Assembly (NCBI GenBank): GCA_002350765.1
Contig: DEFK01000015.1
Coordinates: forward strand, 1 to 64,000
From: Ruminococcaceae bacterium UBA2854
GTDB taxonomy: Bacteria; Bacillota; Clostridia; Oscillospirales; Acutalibacteraceae
Length of the DNA: 64,000 bases
Direction: 5' to 3'
The number at the start of each line of letters is the position of its first letter. Within the stretch, counting starts at the first letter, position 1. A program made the position numbers and the translations under genes. The notes beneath the pieces were generated by a model that searched no databases, was not told where the DNA came from, and saw only the letters and a list, made by a program, of their open reading frames with translations. Positions 41,771 through 50,760 of the stretch are shown here, piece after piece.

Positions 41771-43391
41771 TTTCTTTATCTCCGTTATATTCAATGCAAA
41801 GCATCGTAAGGTCATCGAACTGCTCCGCGTTCTTTACAAATTCGTCTACCGCGCTTCTTACATTCCCGAGTATTTCCTTGGGAGACGCGGAAGCGTCCTT
41901 ATTCAAAGCCGCAACCATACGCTCGTTGCCGAACAGCTCTTCCTCCGCGTTAGTAGCCTCGGGCACGCCGTCGGTATACAAGAACAGCTTAGAGCCGGGC
42001 TTTAAATCAATCTCGTACTCACTATATACCATACCGTCCATTCCGCCGATAACGAAGCCGTGCTTATCCTTAAACAACTCAAATTCCCCGTCAGGCTTAC
42101 GTAGGACAGGATATTCGTGGCCCGCGTTAGAAGCGGTAAGCTTTCCTGTCGAAAGCTCGAGAATACCTAACCATACCGATACGAACATCTCCTCGCGGTT
42201 GTTGGAGCATATCGTGTTATTGGTATCAGTCAAAATTTCCTTAGGGCTTTTTCTGAGCATAGCGTTATTCGCGAGAATAATCTTCGACGCCATCATAAAC
42301 AGCGCCGCGGGTACGCCCTTGCCCGATACATCCGCCATAACTATACAGAGATGGTCGTCGTCCACGAGGAAGAAGTCGTAGAAGTCGCCTCCGACCTCCT
42401 TAGCGGGATCCATAGAAGCGTAGATATCGAAATCCGCGCGTTCGGGAAAAGCGGGAAATACGTTAGGAAGCATAGCCGCCTGAATCCTCGTAGCGAGATT
42501 AAGCTCCGTAAGGATTCTCTGTTTTTCGGCTGTAATATTCGTTATGTTCTCGATATACGCGTATATCTGTTCCTCCATATGGTCGATAGAACCCGCCAGC
42601 GCGCCGATCTCATCTTTATTTCGGATTGAATCCGTCAGCTTTTTCTCCGCGACGGTGCTGTCGGTTGAGAACCTCGCCGCTTCCTCGGAAATCAGTTTAA
42701 GCGGTTTAAGCAGAGTATGGTGAAGGAACAGGCTCTGTACAACAATTACTATCAGTACAAGAATCAAAAGCGCGAAAACAACCTTTGACATAAAACTGTT
42801 GCGCATATTGGACAGAATATCCATCTGCCTCTGAACGCACATAATACCTTTTACATCGCCGTCTTTACCGACAAGCGGAATCATCATAGTGATATGGGAA
42901 TCGGTTTCTATATAACCTTTATCTCGTATCAGCAGTTCACGCTTCGAGGTCTTGTCGTAAAGCGCCTTATATTTTACCTTGTATTCATCATTGGTAGTTT
43001 CTCTTACATATCCGAAATCGTATATAGTATACGGACTGTTGTGGTCGATTGTAGAGAAGATGAATTTTATATGCGCGTAATCCGTGGTGTCGGGAATTAT
43101 AACATAAACGAAGGTCGAGCCCGAGGAATTACATATACTGTCGAGCTCCTTCCATACTTCCGTATACTTTTTACCTTTTCCGCCGCTGTTGACATATTCG
43201 TCCATATCGTCGGGATTAACAAACGACGAGGCTGTTTTAGCGGTTAAATACGCGCCGTCGGAATACTGCTGGAGCAGCGCCTCGGTAAAAATATTATAAC
43301 CTATAATCAATACGATCGCGGAAAACACTACAAGCAGCGATATAATACCCGCCAGGCTTTTAAACGTTACGTGTTGGCTTAGTTTTTTCAT
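41760..43391 (-). CDS. Membrane PP2C (RsbU-type) phosphatase with sensor domain
   Basis: A 543-residue protein: membrane helix (about 14-38), extracellular sensor (about 40-200) with dCache/sCache-like features (YVNSGGKGKKYTEVWKELDS, YIETDSHITMMIPLVGKDGD), second helix (about 205-228), HAMP, coiled linker, then a PP2C domain (QAAMLPNVFPAFPER, KEVGGDFYDFF, MADVSGKGVPAALFM, YTDGVPEATNAE, FDDLTMLC). The phosphatase half is close to that at 30665, but here the kinase is a separate downstream gene. It should dephosphorylate a STAS protein, most simply the one encoded just upstream. AAAGGA precedes the ATG. Confidence 0.92.
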   Translation of the reverse strand: MKKLSQHVTFKSLAGIISLLVVFSAIVLIIGYNIFTEALLQQYSDGAYLTAKTASSFVNPDDMDEYVNSGGKGKKYTEVWKELDSICNSSGSTFVYVIIPDTTDYAHIKFIFSTIDHNSPYTIYDFGYVRETTNDEYKVKYKALYDKTSKRELLIRDKGYIETDSHITMMIPLVGKDGDVKGIMCVQRQMDILSNMRNSFMSKVVFALLILVLIVIVVQSLFLHHTLLKPLKLISEEAARFSTDSTVAEKKLTDSIRNKDEIGALAGSIDHMEEQIYAYIENITNITAEKQRILTELNLATRIQAAMLPNVFPAFPERADFDIYASMDPAKEVGGDFYDFFLVDDDHLCIVMADVSGKGVPAALFMMASKIILANNAMLRKSPKEILTDTNNTICSNNREEMFVSVWLGILELSTGKLTASNAGHEYPVLRKPDGEFELFKDKHGFVIGGMDGMVYSEYEIDLKPGSKLFLYTDGVPEATNAEEELFGNERMVAALNKDASASPKEILGNVRSAVDEFVKNAEQFDDLTMLCIEYNGDKENEA

Positions 43392-43414
43392 AGCCGTTTT
43401 CCTTTCGGTTGGTT

Positions 43415-43654
43415 TTATTCTATATTAAGTATATCCGTAAATCCCGTAACCTCGAATATTTCGTATATCTCGGGCTTTACGTTTTTTAAAGTTACTTCAC
43501 CTACCGCCTTACGCAGCCTTAAAAGCGCTCGGAGCCCCGAGGACGAGATATACTCGAGCCCGCCCGCGTCAATTTCCGTCGGAAGCTCCTTTAACAGTTT
43601 TTCCTCAAGCTCGGGAGAGTTAGAAGTGTTGATTTTTCCTTTTAAAACAAACAT
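43415..43654 (-). CDS. STAS anti-anti-sigma-type protein in the signalling operon
   Basis: A 79-residue single STAS domain with phosphorylation loop YISSSGLRALL. It is encoded 16 bases after the tyrosine-phosphatase-like gene and 23 bases before the PP2C gene, so STAS, phosphatase and kinase form one unit. Nearly identical in pattern to the STAS domains at 34928 and 40148. GGCGGAA precedes the ATG. Confidence 0.92.
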   Translation of the reverse strand: MFVLKGKINTSNSPELEEKLLKELPTEIDAGGLEYISSSGLRALLRLRKAVGEVTLKNVKPEIYEIFEVTGFTDILNIE

Positions 43655-43670
43655 ATTATTTCCGCCTTTA

Positions 43671-44483
43671 TTAATCAGTAAGATATTTTTCTTTCAATAC
43701 GGCTATTTCGCCGTCAGAAATTTTTAGCCCGTCTTTTATATAGCCGACGGCAGAGCCGTAATTGTTTTTAAGATGCTCTAAAGCGGTACGCATAAAGCGT
43801 TCATCAACCGCCTCGAACGCGAGAGCCGCTTTATTGACGAAAGTCTCGTCGAAGCCCTGCTTAGATAACGCGTGTTTAACGCCCGCTATCCGCTTTTCGT
43901 TAAACTTATTCGTAAGCAGATAATCGCTCATAATCGTTTTTTTGTCCGCTCCGAGCGCGGAGAGTATCAGCATTGAGGCAAGTCCCGTCCTGTCTTTACC
44001 TCCCGTACAATGCCAAAGCACCGCCCTTTCGGGGTCGGACTCAAGAAGAATCCGCAGGAACCCGCCGTAAGCCTTTTTACCCTTTTCCCCTTCGAGAAAG
44101 CCGACGTACATATCGTCCTGGAGCATTCCGCTCATTTCGATAAGCTCCACGGCCTGGATCACGTCTCTCGGTTTAATATCGGGCATTTCTCCGTCATACT
44201 TATCGAGGTCGGGCATTTCTATTACATCGAGCCAATGATACCTAGCGCCGTCAAATTCAGCGTCCTCAAAGCCCGCAATTTCCATTTTCATACGAAAATC
44301 TATAATATCCTGAACATGGAAATTATTAATAAGCGCCGACTTATCCTCCTCGGAAATATCGTTTAGCTTAGCGCTTCGCAACAACAGACCGCGCTTAACG
44401 CTTTTTCCGTCGGCGGTAATGTAGCCGCCGAGCTCACGCGCGTTAGGAATGCTTTTCAGCAAAACAGACTGAGAATTTTCCAT
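43671..44483 (-). CDS. Tyrosine/dual-specificity protein phosphatase
   Basis: About 270 residues. Active-site loop LWHCTGGKDRTGLASML shows the HCx5R signature, with GGKDR as in the bacterial Tyr/lipid phosphatase-like group (LipA/MptpB type). N-terminal NARELGGYITADGKSVKRG and DIIDFRMKMEI match the same family. I start at the ATG 44483 (MENSQS), directly after GGGAGG; the longer frame begins upstream of that site. Its place between the permease-kinase and STAS genes suggests that it removes a phosphate in this signalling pathway, though phosphoinositide or sugar phosphate substrates cannot be excluded. Confidence 0.88.
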   Translation of the reverse strand: MENSQSVLLKSIPNARELGGYITADGKSVKRGLLLRSAKLNDISEEDKSALINNFHVQDIIDFRMKMEIAGFEDAEFDGARYHWLDVIEMPDLDKYDGEMPDIKPRDVIQAVELIEMSGMLQDDMYVGFLEGEKGKKAYGGFLRILLESDPERAVLWHCTGGKDRTGLASMLILSALGADKKTIMSDYLLTNKFNEKRIAGVKHALSKQGFDETFVNKAALAFEAVDERFMRTALEHLKNNYGSAVGYIKDGLKISDGEIAVLKEKYLTD

Positions 44484-44532
44484 TTTTCCTCCCGTATATT
44501 TTAACAAGTGATTTTCGTTTCTACATTTTTAC

Positions 44533-47301
44533 TCAATCCGAAAACAAATCGGTCAAGGTGTTTTTCAGCTGTTTCGGATCAATCGGCTTAGAAATACAGC
44601 GGTTCATTCCCGCGTCCTCAGCGCGTTTTATATCCTCGCTGAACGCGTTCGCCGTTACCGCGATTATCGGTATATTACGAACGCTCGGGTTATCGCTTTT
44701 TCTTATCGTACGCGCCGCCTCGTATCCGTCCATAACTGGCATCTGTATATCCATTAATACCGCGTCATACTCACCGCTTGAGGCGTTAAGCTTATCAACG
44801 GCTGCCTTGCCGTTTTCGGCGATAACGACCTTAAAGCCGAGCCTTCCGAGCAGCATCTCAGCCATTTTCTGGTTAACCTCCATATCCTCGGCGAGCAGGA
44901 GAGTTTTACCGCTGAAGTCAACCGTTTTTCCCGTATCGGCTGTATCTTCATCGTCAATTTCGGGCGGCTCACATAAATCAAAGCTGAAGTTTATAGTAAA
45001 TTCAGTTCCCTTATCGGGTTCGGTATCAAGGTCAATGGTTCCGCCCATTTCCTCAACAATATTTTTACTTATGGCCATTCCAAGCCCTGTTCCCTGGATA
45101 CGGCTTACCGTAGAGCTTCGCTCACGCGCGAAAGCCTCGAATACAGTTTCGGCAAACTCCTTAGTCATACCGATACCGTTATCCTTAACGTGGATTTCGT
45201 AATCAGCGCGATTACCGTTTATTCTTGATTTCGCCGTAAGGGAAACCTTTCCGCCCTCGGGCGTGAACTTATAGGCGTTGCTTAATAGATTTAGTAAAAC
45301 TCTTACCAAATACTGCTCGTCGAACAAAGCCCACTCATCGCCGAGTTCCTTGTCGTTAAGCGTATAAGTAATCTTTTTCTCGCCCATAGACGGCTTTAGC
45401 ATATCAAAAGCCGATATAACAACAGTATGGAAATTCGCTTTTTCGGGGTTTATCTCCAACTTTCCGTATTCTATACGGCTCATTTCCAGTATATTGTCAA
45501 GAAGCGCCATAAGGTGTTTTCCCGACGTATCAATTCTATCCGTATACTCGTTTATTTGCGGGGGTAAATCCTTTTCCTGTTTTATAAGGTGCGTATAGCC
45601 GAGAATAGCGTTCATCGGAGTGCGTATATCGTGAGAAATACTGAAAAGAAAACGGCTTTTCGCCTTACTGCTTTCTTCCGCGTGGATTTTCTCACGCTCA
45701 AGCTTAGCGTTTCTTCTCCTGAGCGCGCCCTGAATATAGAGCATAACAACTACACCGACGAAGGTAAACGCCATCAGTATAAGCGCTTTGCCTGTTAGGA
45801 TATTGTTCATATTCTCGGAATAAATCTCGCTATGCAGACTCTTTACGAACCACATAATCGACGAATACAAAACAAGACAGAACAGCACCGTCGTAGTTAT
45901 AGCTACGCCCTTAAAATCGGACAGTTCGGTTTTCCGCATTGTACGCCAGTAGAATACAAATCCCATTAAGCACCAAACCGCTAACAGCAGGAAGGATTCC
46001 GCGCACATCGTCTCGACATCCGCTACCTTGGAAACAAGATGCGCCGCTGCGAATACAATCGAAATTCCCGTTCCGAGAAAGCCCGTAATCATAATACTTC
46101 GGTTTTTCTCTTTCACGGCGAGCTTCCAGGCGGAGGCGGAGGCGTATCCGAATCCGATAACCGCTCCGAACGAGGTCATCTGTACAAACCACTCGAGCGC
46201 GTTTCTTCCGAAAAAGGAAAACGCGATTGATATTATCATAATAAAACAAATACAGAAAGTGTTTCTAAGGAATCCGCGGCTTAAAATCTGGTCACGCGCC
46301 ATAGCCGAAAACATACGGGCAGTCGCGCGGAAAGCGGCTATAATACCCGTAAGTATAGCCGCCAGAGCGACTACGCCTACAAGAATAATTCCGCCGTCGC
46401 CGATAGCGCTCTGCGTAGCGTAAACAGTCGGCACGGCTACAACACCGCTCATACCGTCAAGCTTCGTAACATAATCAAACCAGGTCGCGAAAGCCGCGGG
46501 TCGCGCCGTTACACTTACAACAGTAAGCGCGGCGTATACAAATCCTCCGCAAAGGATAGCTATAGTTACTACCTTTTTTGAGCTCTTAACCGAAAACTTA
46601 AAACGCGGAGTTTCCAAAGACGCGATATCGAAACCGACAAACGCCCACGGTGATAAAAGAATAATCGTTATAATTCCGATAATCGCCGAGCCCGTATCAC
46701 CCGTACCGAATTCGGGAACCATATCCGTCGGTTGAAAATTAAGGCAAGCCGCGACGGTAATTGCGAGCACGCCGACAATCATAACAAGCGCGAGCACGGT
46801 TTGTATCCTGCGCAGGATAGATCTTTTAAGAATAAAAATCAACCCTATAATTATAAGCGCCAACGCGGAGATTAAAATTTCTCCGAAATATATATCATAT
46901 CCCGCGATACGATAATGAAAGCCAAACTGGAAAAGCTTACCGAATAATGTCCTCGCTACAACAAACAGAGCCGTTGCGTTCATAAATACTACGGCAAGGT
47001 AAGACAGATTCAAAAACCACGAGCACAAAAACGCGTGGTCACGTCCGAACGCTTCTTTTGTATACGAGTACACGCCTCCCTCACCGGGACGTTTTTCCAT
47101 AAGATACGAATAGTTAAGCCCGATTATAATCATCAGCGCGGTACCTATTACCATCGCTATAACCGTTCCGAGAGGTCCCGCTATAGGAAGAAAAGTTGTA
47201 CCCGGCATAACAAACGCTCCCCAGCCTACGATACAGCCGAAGGCTATTGCCCATACATCAACGAGCGACAGCGTCCTTTTTTTCACTTTATTCTCAGACA
47301 T
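44533..47301 (-). CDS. Amino-acid permease fused to histidine kinase and receiver
   Basis: A 922-residue single chain. Residues about 8-525 form an APC-superfamily permease (GCIVGWGAFVMPGTTFLPIA at the first helix, PGEGGVYSYTKEAFG, WAFVGFDIASLETPRF), about 13-14 membrane helices. It continues through a coiled linker into HisKA with His557 (SRFLFSISHDIRTPMNAILG), HATPase (LLNLLSNAYKFTPEGG, DNGIGM, GTGLGMAIS) and a receiver with Asp851 (AVLMDIQMPVMDGYEAA). The layout is like transporter-kinases such as CbrA, but with an APC module. It probably reports amino acid flux or occupancy. AAGGGGAAG precedes the ATG. First gene of an operon with phosphatase, STAS, PP2C and RsbW-like genes. Confidence 0.93.
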   Translation of the reverse strand: MSENKVKKRTLSLVDVWAIAFGCIVGWGAFVMPGTTFLPIAGPLGTVIAMVIGTALMIIIGLNYSYLMEKRPGEGGVYSYTKEAFGRDHAFLCSWFLNLSYLAVVFMNATALFVVARTLFGKLFQFGFHYRIAGYDIYFGEILISALALIIIGLIFILKRSILRRIQTVLALVMIVGVLAITVAACLNFQPTDMVPEFGTGDTGSAIIGIITIILLSPWAFVGFDIASLETPRFKFSVKSSKKVVTIAILCGGFVYAALTVVSVTARPAAFATWFDYVTKLDGMSGVVAVPTVYATQSAIGDGGIILVGVVALAAILTGIIAAFRATARMFSAMARDQILSRGFLRNTFCICFIMIISIAFSFFGRNALEWFVQMTSFGAVIGFGYASASAWKLAVKEKNRSIMITGFLGTGISIVFAAAHLVSKVADVETMCAESFLLLAVWCLMGFVFYWRTMRKTELSDFKGVAITTTVLFCLVLYSSIMWFVKSLHSEIYSENMNNILTGKALILMAFTFVGVVVMLYIQGALRRRNAKLEREKIHAEESSKAKSRFLFSISHDIRTPMNAILGYTHLIKQEKDLPPQINEYTDRIDTSGKHLMALLDNILEMSRIEYGKLEINPEKANFHTVVISAFDMLKPSMGEKKITYTLNDKELGDEWALFDEQYLVRVLLNLLSNAYKFTPEGGKVSLTAKSRINGNRADYEIHVKDNGIGMTKEFAETVFEAFARERSSTVSRIQGTGLGMAISKNIVEEMGGTIDLDTEPDKGTEFTINFSFDLCEPPEIDDEDTADTGKTVDFSGKTLLLAEDMEVNQKMAEMLLGRLGFKVVIAENGKAAVDKLNASSGEYDAVLMDIQMPVMDGYEAARTIRKSDNPSVRNIPIIAVTANAFSEDIKRAEDAGMNRCISKPIDPKQLKNTLTDLFSD

Positions 47302-47414
47302 TTATTCTTCCCCTTTTCCAAGAGCTGTAATTCATTTTACGTTTTCTGTTTATTTTAGTTATTTCGTCGGAAATTTATGAGTATAATACTATGGTTTTAT
47401 ATCCTATCTTAAAT

Positions 47415-47443
47415 ATTTTAACAGAATAAACCGTTATTGTAAA
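47415..47443 (-). promoter_or_regulatory. Probable promoter of the permease-kinase operon
   Basis: On the minus strand TTTACA (47438-47443), 17 bases, TAAAAT (47415-47420), with a leader of about 105 bases. Confidence 0.55.
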
Positions 47444-47494
47444 TACAACTTATACTAAATATCACTATTATTTTGTTAAATTTTGCATAAATAA

Positions 47495-47523
47495 TTGATT
47501 TTTTGGCAAAAGCAATATATAAT
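47495..47523 (+). promoter_or_regulatory. Promoter of the c-di-GMP gene cluster
   Basis: TTGATT (47495-47500), 17 bases, TATAAT (47518-47523), about 40 bases before the GGDEF gene. Confidence 0.7.
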
Positions 47524-47571
47524 ACTAATGTGTTATTATAATCTACCCCACTGTTTAATGGAGTTCATATA

Positions 47572-48675
47572 ATGTCAGTTAATTCCCGAAAGAGTCTTAA
47601 ACGAAAAATTAAATACTGGCTGTTACCCGAAACCAACGAAAAAATCGACAGCGAGATCAACGAAAACAATATAAATAATCTGCGTAATCTCAGCTTAGCG
47701 ATTGCTGTAATACAGACGATATCGTTAATTATTTTTTTACTGCTTCAAATCGGCAAGTCTAAACCGGACGCGTTCACATCAGCTGTCCACGTTTTTCTAT
47801 GCGTTGTAATTTGCGCGGTTATTTTCGTGCTGACTTCCGTAATGATAAAAAAGAATAGCTTCAGTAACAATCGGTATATAAATACTTTCATTGTAGTTTT
47901 CATAGCTATGATAATTATCTGGAGCGAGTTCGTATCAATTAAGCATTATATCAGCAACTTCCAGATGCTGACCTTCTTTACCGCGGAGCTTTGCGTAGTA
48001 TTATTTATAAAGCTAAAGCCTGTAATCAGCATAGCGGTTGTAACCCTATCCTCCGCGAGCTTCTATATTTACCTTTACTTTTTTGTAAAAGGCCAGCCGA
48101 TTAATCTATACAATTACGCGATGTTTTTCCTTATCCTTATCGCGGGAGCTACTCAAAGCTACAGATACACGGTTAATAATATAAAACAAAGAAACCAGAT
48201 CAATCTTCTCAATAACAACCTGCAAATTATCGCTAATCACGATATTACGACGCGTCTTAGAAACCGCTATTCTCTCGGACTTAAAATCGGCGAGACTATA
48301 GATAAAGAAATCTGTATCGCGATGATTGACATAAATAAGTTTAAGTCAATCAACGATACCTACGGACACCTTTTCGGCGACGAGGTTTTAAAGCTTGTCG
48401 CTGATAAAATGGTCGAAATATTCGACGGCGATAATGTTTTCCGCTACGGCGGAGACGAGTTTCTCGTTGTTGAGGAAGAAAAGGATTTAGAACATTTTAA
48501 AGATAAATTCAGACGGCTGAATATGAAGCTAAGAAACAGCCGTATAAACGATACCGATGTTACAATTCAATGTTGTTTCGGATGCGTAAAATCAACCGTC
48601 AGAAAATCTAAGGATTTCTCCGAACTTATCTTACTCGCGGACAAGAAATTGTACGACGAAAAGCATAAAAATTAA
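47572..48675 (+). CDS. Membrane diguanylate cyclase (GGDEF)
   Basis: A 367-residue protein with about six membrane helices (35-205) and a GGDEF domain (active loop NVFRYGGDEFLVV; substrate region DINKFKSINDTYGHLFGDE). All catalytic marks are intact, so it should make cyclic di-GMP from GTP. TGGAG lies 8 bases before the ATG. First of three plus-strand genes (GGDEF, REC-GGDEF-EAL, Hpt) that converge on the polysaccharide-type operon at 50761. Confidence 0.92.
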   Translation: MSVNSRKSLKRKIKYWLLPETNEKIDSEINENNINNLRNLSLAIAVIQTISLIIFLLLQIGKSKPDAFTSAVHVFLCVVICAVIFVLTSVMIKKNSFSNNRYINTFIVVFIAMIIIWSEFVSIKHYISNFQMLTFFTAELCVVLFIKLKPVISIAVVTLSSASFYIYLYFFVKGQPINLYNYAMFFLILIAGATQSYRYTVNNIKQRNQINLLNNNLQIIANHDITTRLRNRYSLGLKIGETIDKEICIAMIDINKFKSINDTYGHLFGDEVLKLVADKMVEIFDGDNVFRYGGDEFLVVEEEKDLEHFKDKFRRLNMKLRNSRINDTDVTIQCCFGCVKSTVRKSKDFSELILLADKKLYDEKHKN

Positions 48676-48693
48676 ACCCGAAAGCGAAAAACT

Positions 48694-50391
48694 ATGGAAA
48701 GTAAAATTTTTAAGGATTTAAAAAAGACAGTCCTCATCGTAGACGATGAACCTGTAAACCAGAAAATGCTGGGCTATATTGTCGGCACCGAATACCACGT
48801 AAAATACGCCGACAACGGAGTGCAGGCTCTCGAGGTTATCGAGCAGAATCTCAACAAGATCTCCCTCGTACTTCTCGACCTTATGATGCCTATAATGGAC
48901 GGCTATACTGTCTTAAAGAAAATGAAAAAAGATAAGCATATGAAGCTTATCCCCGTTATGGTTCTGACGTCGGAGGTTTCCGCCGAGGTCAAGAGCCTTA
49001 AACTCGGCGCGGTTGACTTTATCCGTAAGCCTTACGATATGCCCGAGGTCATCTTAGCGAGGGTAAAGCGTTCCATAGAGCTTGTCGAACGTAACCGTCT
49101 TATCAACACAACCAAAACCGATACGCTTACGGGACTTTATACGCGCGAGTATTTCTACGAATACTGCGCCAATATGGATACATATAACGCGGGCGCCGAA
49201 ATGGACGCCGTAGCGATTAACGTTAACAGATTCCACCTCGTAAACGAGCTTCACGGACACTCTTTCGGCGACAATGTTCTAAGAGCTATATCGGATGAAC
49301 TTAAATTTATTCTCGACAGAACTAAGGGTATAGCCTGTCGATGCGCTCCCGACACATTCTTTATGTATATACCGAGCGGAAACAACTACGCGGAAATAGT
49401 TTCCGAAATCGAACACGCTATAAGGAGAGAAACAGGCAATTCCGCCAGAATCAGTATCCGTATGGGCGTTTACGAAAAATGCGGAAAGAATATAAGTATT
49501 GCCCAGCGATTCGAGCGCGCAATTGTGGCGGGCGATTCGCTAAAGAAAAACTACAACTCCGAATATATGCTTTACGACCTTAAAATGTACGAAACCGAAA
49601 TGTTCAGCGAAAGACTTATAAGCGATATGGACGAAGCTATTAACGGACATCAGTTTAAAATTCATTATCAGCCCAAGTTCACTATCGGCGGAGATAAACC
49701 GAAGCTCTGCGGAGCGGAGGCGCTCGTAAGATGGGATCATCCCCGCTACGGTATGATAAGCCCGGGGGTATTTATTCCGATTTTCGAGAAAAACGGACTT
49801 ATACGAGAGCTAGACCACTATGTATGGAATAACGCCGCGCGACAGATTAAGGAATGGGAAACCGTTACAGGTAAAACCGTTCCCGTATCGGTTAATGTTT
49901 CGAGAGTAGATATTTACGACCCTGAGCTTGCAAGCACACTGCTCGCTATCCAAAAGGCTCATTCGCTTTCCAACGAGGAGCTTATCCTCGAAATCACGGA
50001 GTCGGCGTACACGGACGATTCGGGACATCTCGCCGCTCAGCTGGACAAGCTAAGGAATTTAGGCTTCAGGCTCGAAATGGATGACTTCGGCTCGGGTTTC
50101 TCGTCGCTTAATATGCTAACTTCAATAAATCTCGACGCGATTAAACTCGATATGAGATTTGTTAAGAATATTCTAAACAGCGAAAAAGACGCTAAAATCG
50201 TAAAGCTCGTAAAGGAAATCGCGGAGTTCTTAGAGCTCCCCGTTATCGCCGAGGGCGTCGAGACAAAAGAGCAGTACCTGCTCCTTAAAGAAATCGGAAT
50301 AGAAATTATACAAGGCTTCTATTTCTCAAAACCGCTCCCCGCGGCTGAATTTGAAAAGTTCTTAACAGGAGGATATAAATATGACAATTGA
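48694..50391 (+). CDS. Receiver - degenerate GGDEF - EAL phosphodiesterase
   Basis: A 565-residue cytoplasmic protein. Receiver (VLIVDDEPVNQKMLG, Asp in VLLDLMMPIMDGY, KPYD), then a GGDEF-like domain whose active loop reads CAPDTFFMYI instead of GGDEF, so it cannot act as a cyclase, then an EAL domain with intact metal and catalytic residues (GAEALVRWDHP, ILEITESAY, MDDFGSGFSSLNML, KLDMRFVK, VIAEGVET). It should break down c-di-GMP under control of phosphorylation. The ribosome site is weak (GAAAG), perhaps lowering its level. It overlaps the Hpt gene by 11 bases. Confidence 0.93.
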   Translation: MESKIFKDLKKTVLIVDDEPVNQKMLGYIVGTEYHVKYADNGVQALEVIEQNLNKISLVLLDLMMPIMDGYTVLKKMKKDKHMKLIPVMVLTSEVSAEVKSLKLGAVDFIRKPYDMPEVILARVKRSIELVERNRLINTTKTDTLTGLYTREYFYEYCANMDTYNAGAEMDAVAINVNRFHLVNELHGHSFGDNVLRAISDELKFILDRTKGIACRCAPDTFFMYIPSGNNYAEIVSEIEHAIRRETGNSARISIRMGVYEKCGKNISIAQRFERAIVAGDSLKKNYNSEYMLYDLKMYETEMFSERLISDMDEAINGHQFKIHYQPKFTIGGDKPKLCGAEALVRWDHPRYGMISPGVFIPIFEKNGLIRELDHYVWNNAARQIKEWETVTGKTVPVSVNVSRVDIYDPELASTLLAIQKAHSLSNEELILEITESAYTDDSGHLAAQLDKLRNLGFRLEMDDFGSGFSSLNMLTSINLDAIKLDMRFVKNILNSEKDAKIVKLVKEIAEFLELPVIAEGVETKEQYLLLKEIGIEIIQGFYFSKPLPAAEFEKFLTGGYKYDN

Positions 50392-50716
50392 GAGCCTTAA
50401 AGAGTTCGGCGCGGATACCGAAACAGGTTTAAGCCGTTGTCTCGGAAATACAGACTTTTATCTCAGCTTAGTGAAAATGGCGCTTGACGACCAGAGCTTT
50501 TCCAATCTTGCCGCCGCTATAGCGACAAATAACCTCGACAGCGCGTTCGAGTTCGCTCACGCGTTAAAGGGCGTTTACGGAAATGTCGCGTTAACGCCTG
50601 TTTACGAGCCGATTTGTGAGCTTACCGAGCACCTGAGAAACAAAGAGGACGTTGACTATAATATGTATATAAACCGAATCTCAAGCAAGCTAAACGAGCT
50701 TAAACAACAATTATAA
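50381..50716 (+). CDS. Hpt-domain phosphotransfer protein
   Basis: A 111-residue helical protein with the Hpt signature AFEFAHALKGVYGNV (His60). It should pass phosphate between a hybrid kinase and a receiver; the overlapping gene upstream encodes a receiver-EAL protein, and two hybrid kinases in this window (44533, 20423) are possible donors. AGGAGG precedes the ATG within the end of the EAL gene. Confidence 0.9.
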   Translation: MTIESLKEFGADTETGLSRCLGNTDFYLSLVKMALDDQSFSNLAAAIATNNLDSAFEFAHALKGVYGNVALTPVYEPICELTEHLRNKEDVDYNMYINRISSKLNELKQQL

Positions 50717-50721
50717 AGTAA

Positions 50722-50755
50722 AACCGCCGCAGTTAAGTTAACGCGGCGGTTGTTT
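50722..50755. terminator. Bidirectional terminator
   Basis: AACCGCCGC / GCGGCGGTT, 9-bp stem with a 12-base loop, T-rich on both sides. It separates the convergent c-di-GMP and polysaccharide-type operons. Confidence 0.88.
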
Positions 50756-50760
50756 TATTA

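Noticed and set aside
47572..48675. GGDEF protein as a degenerate sensor
   Set aside because: The loop reads YGGDEF and the upstream substrate motif is complete, so an active cyclase is the simpler reading.
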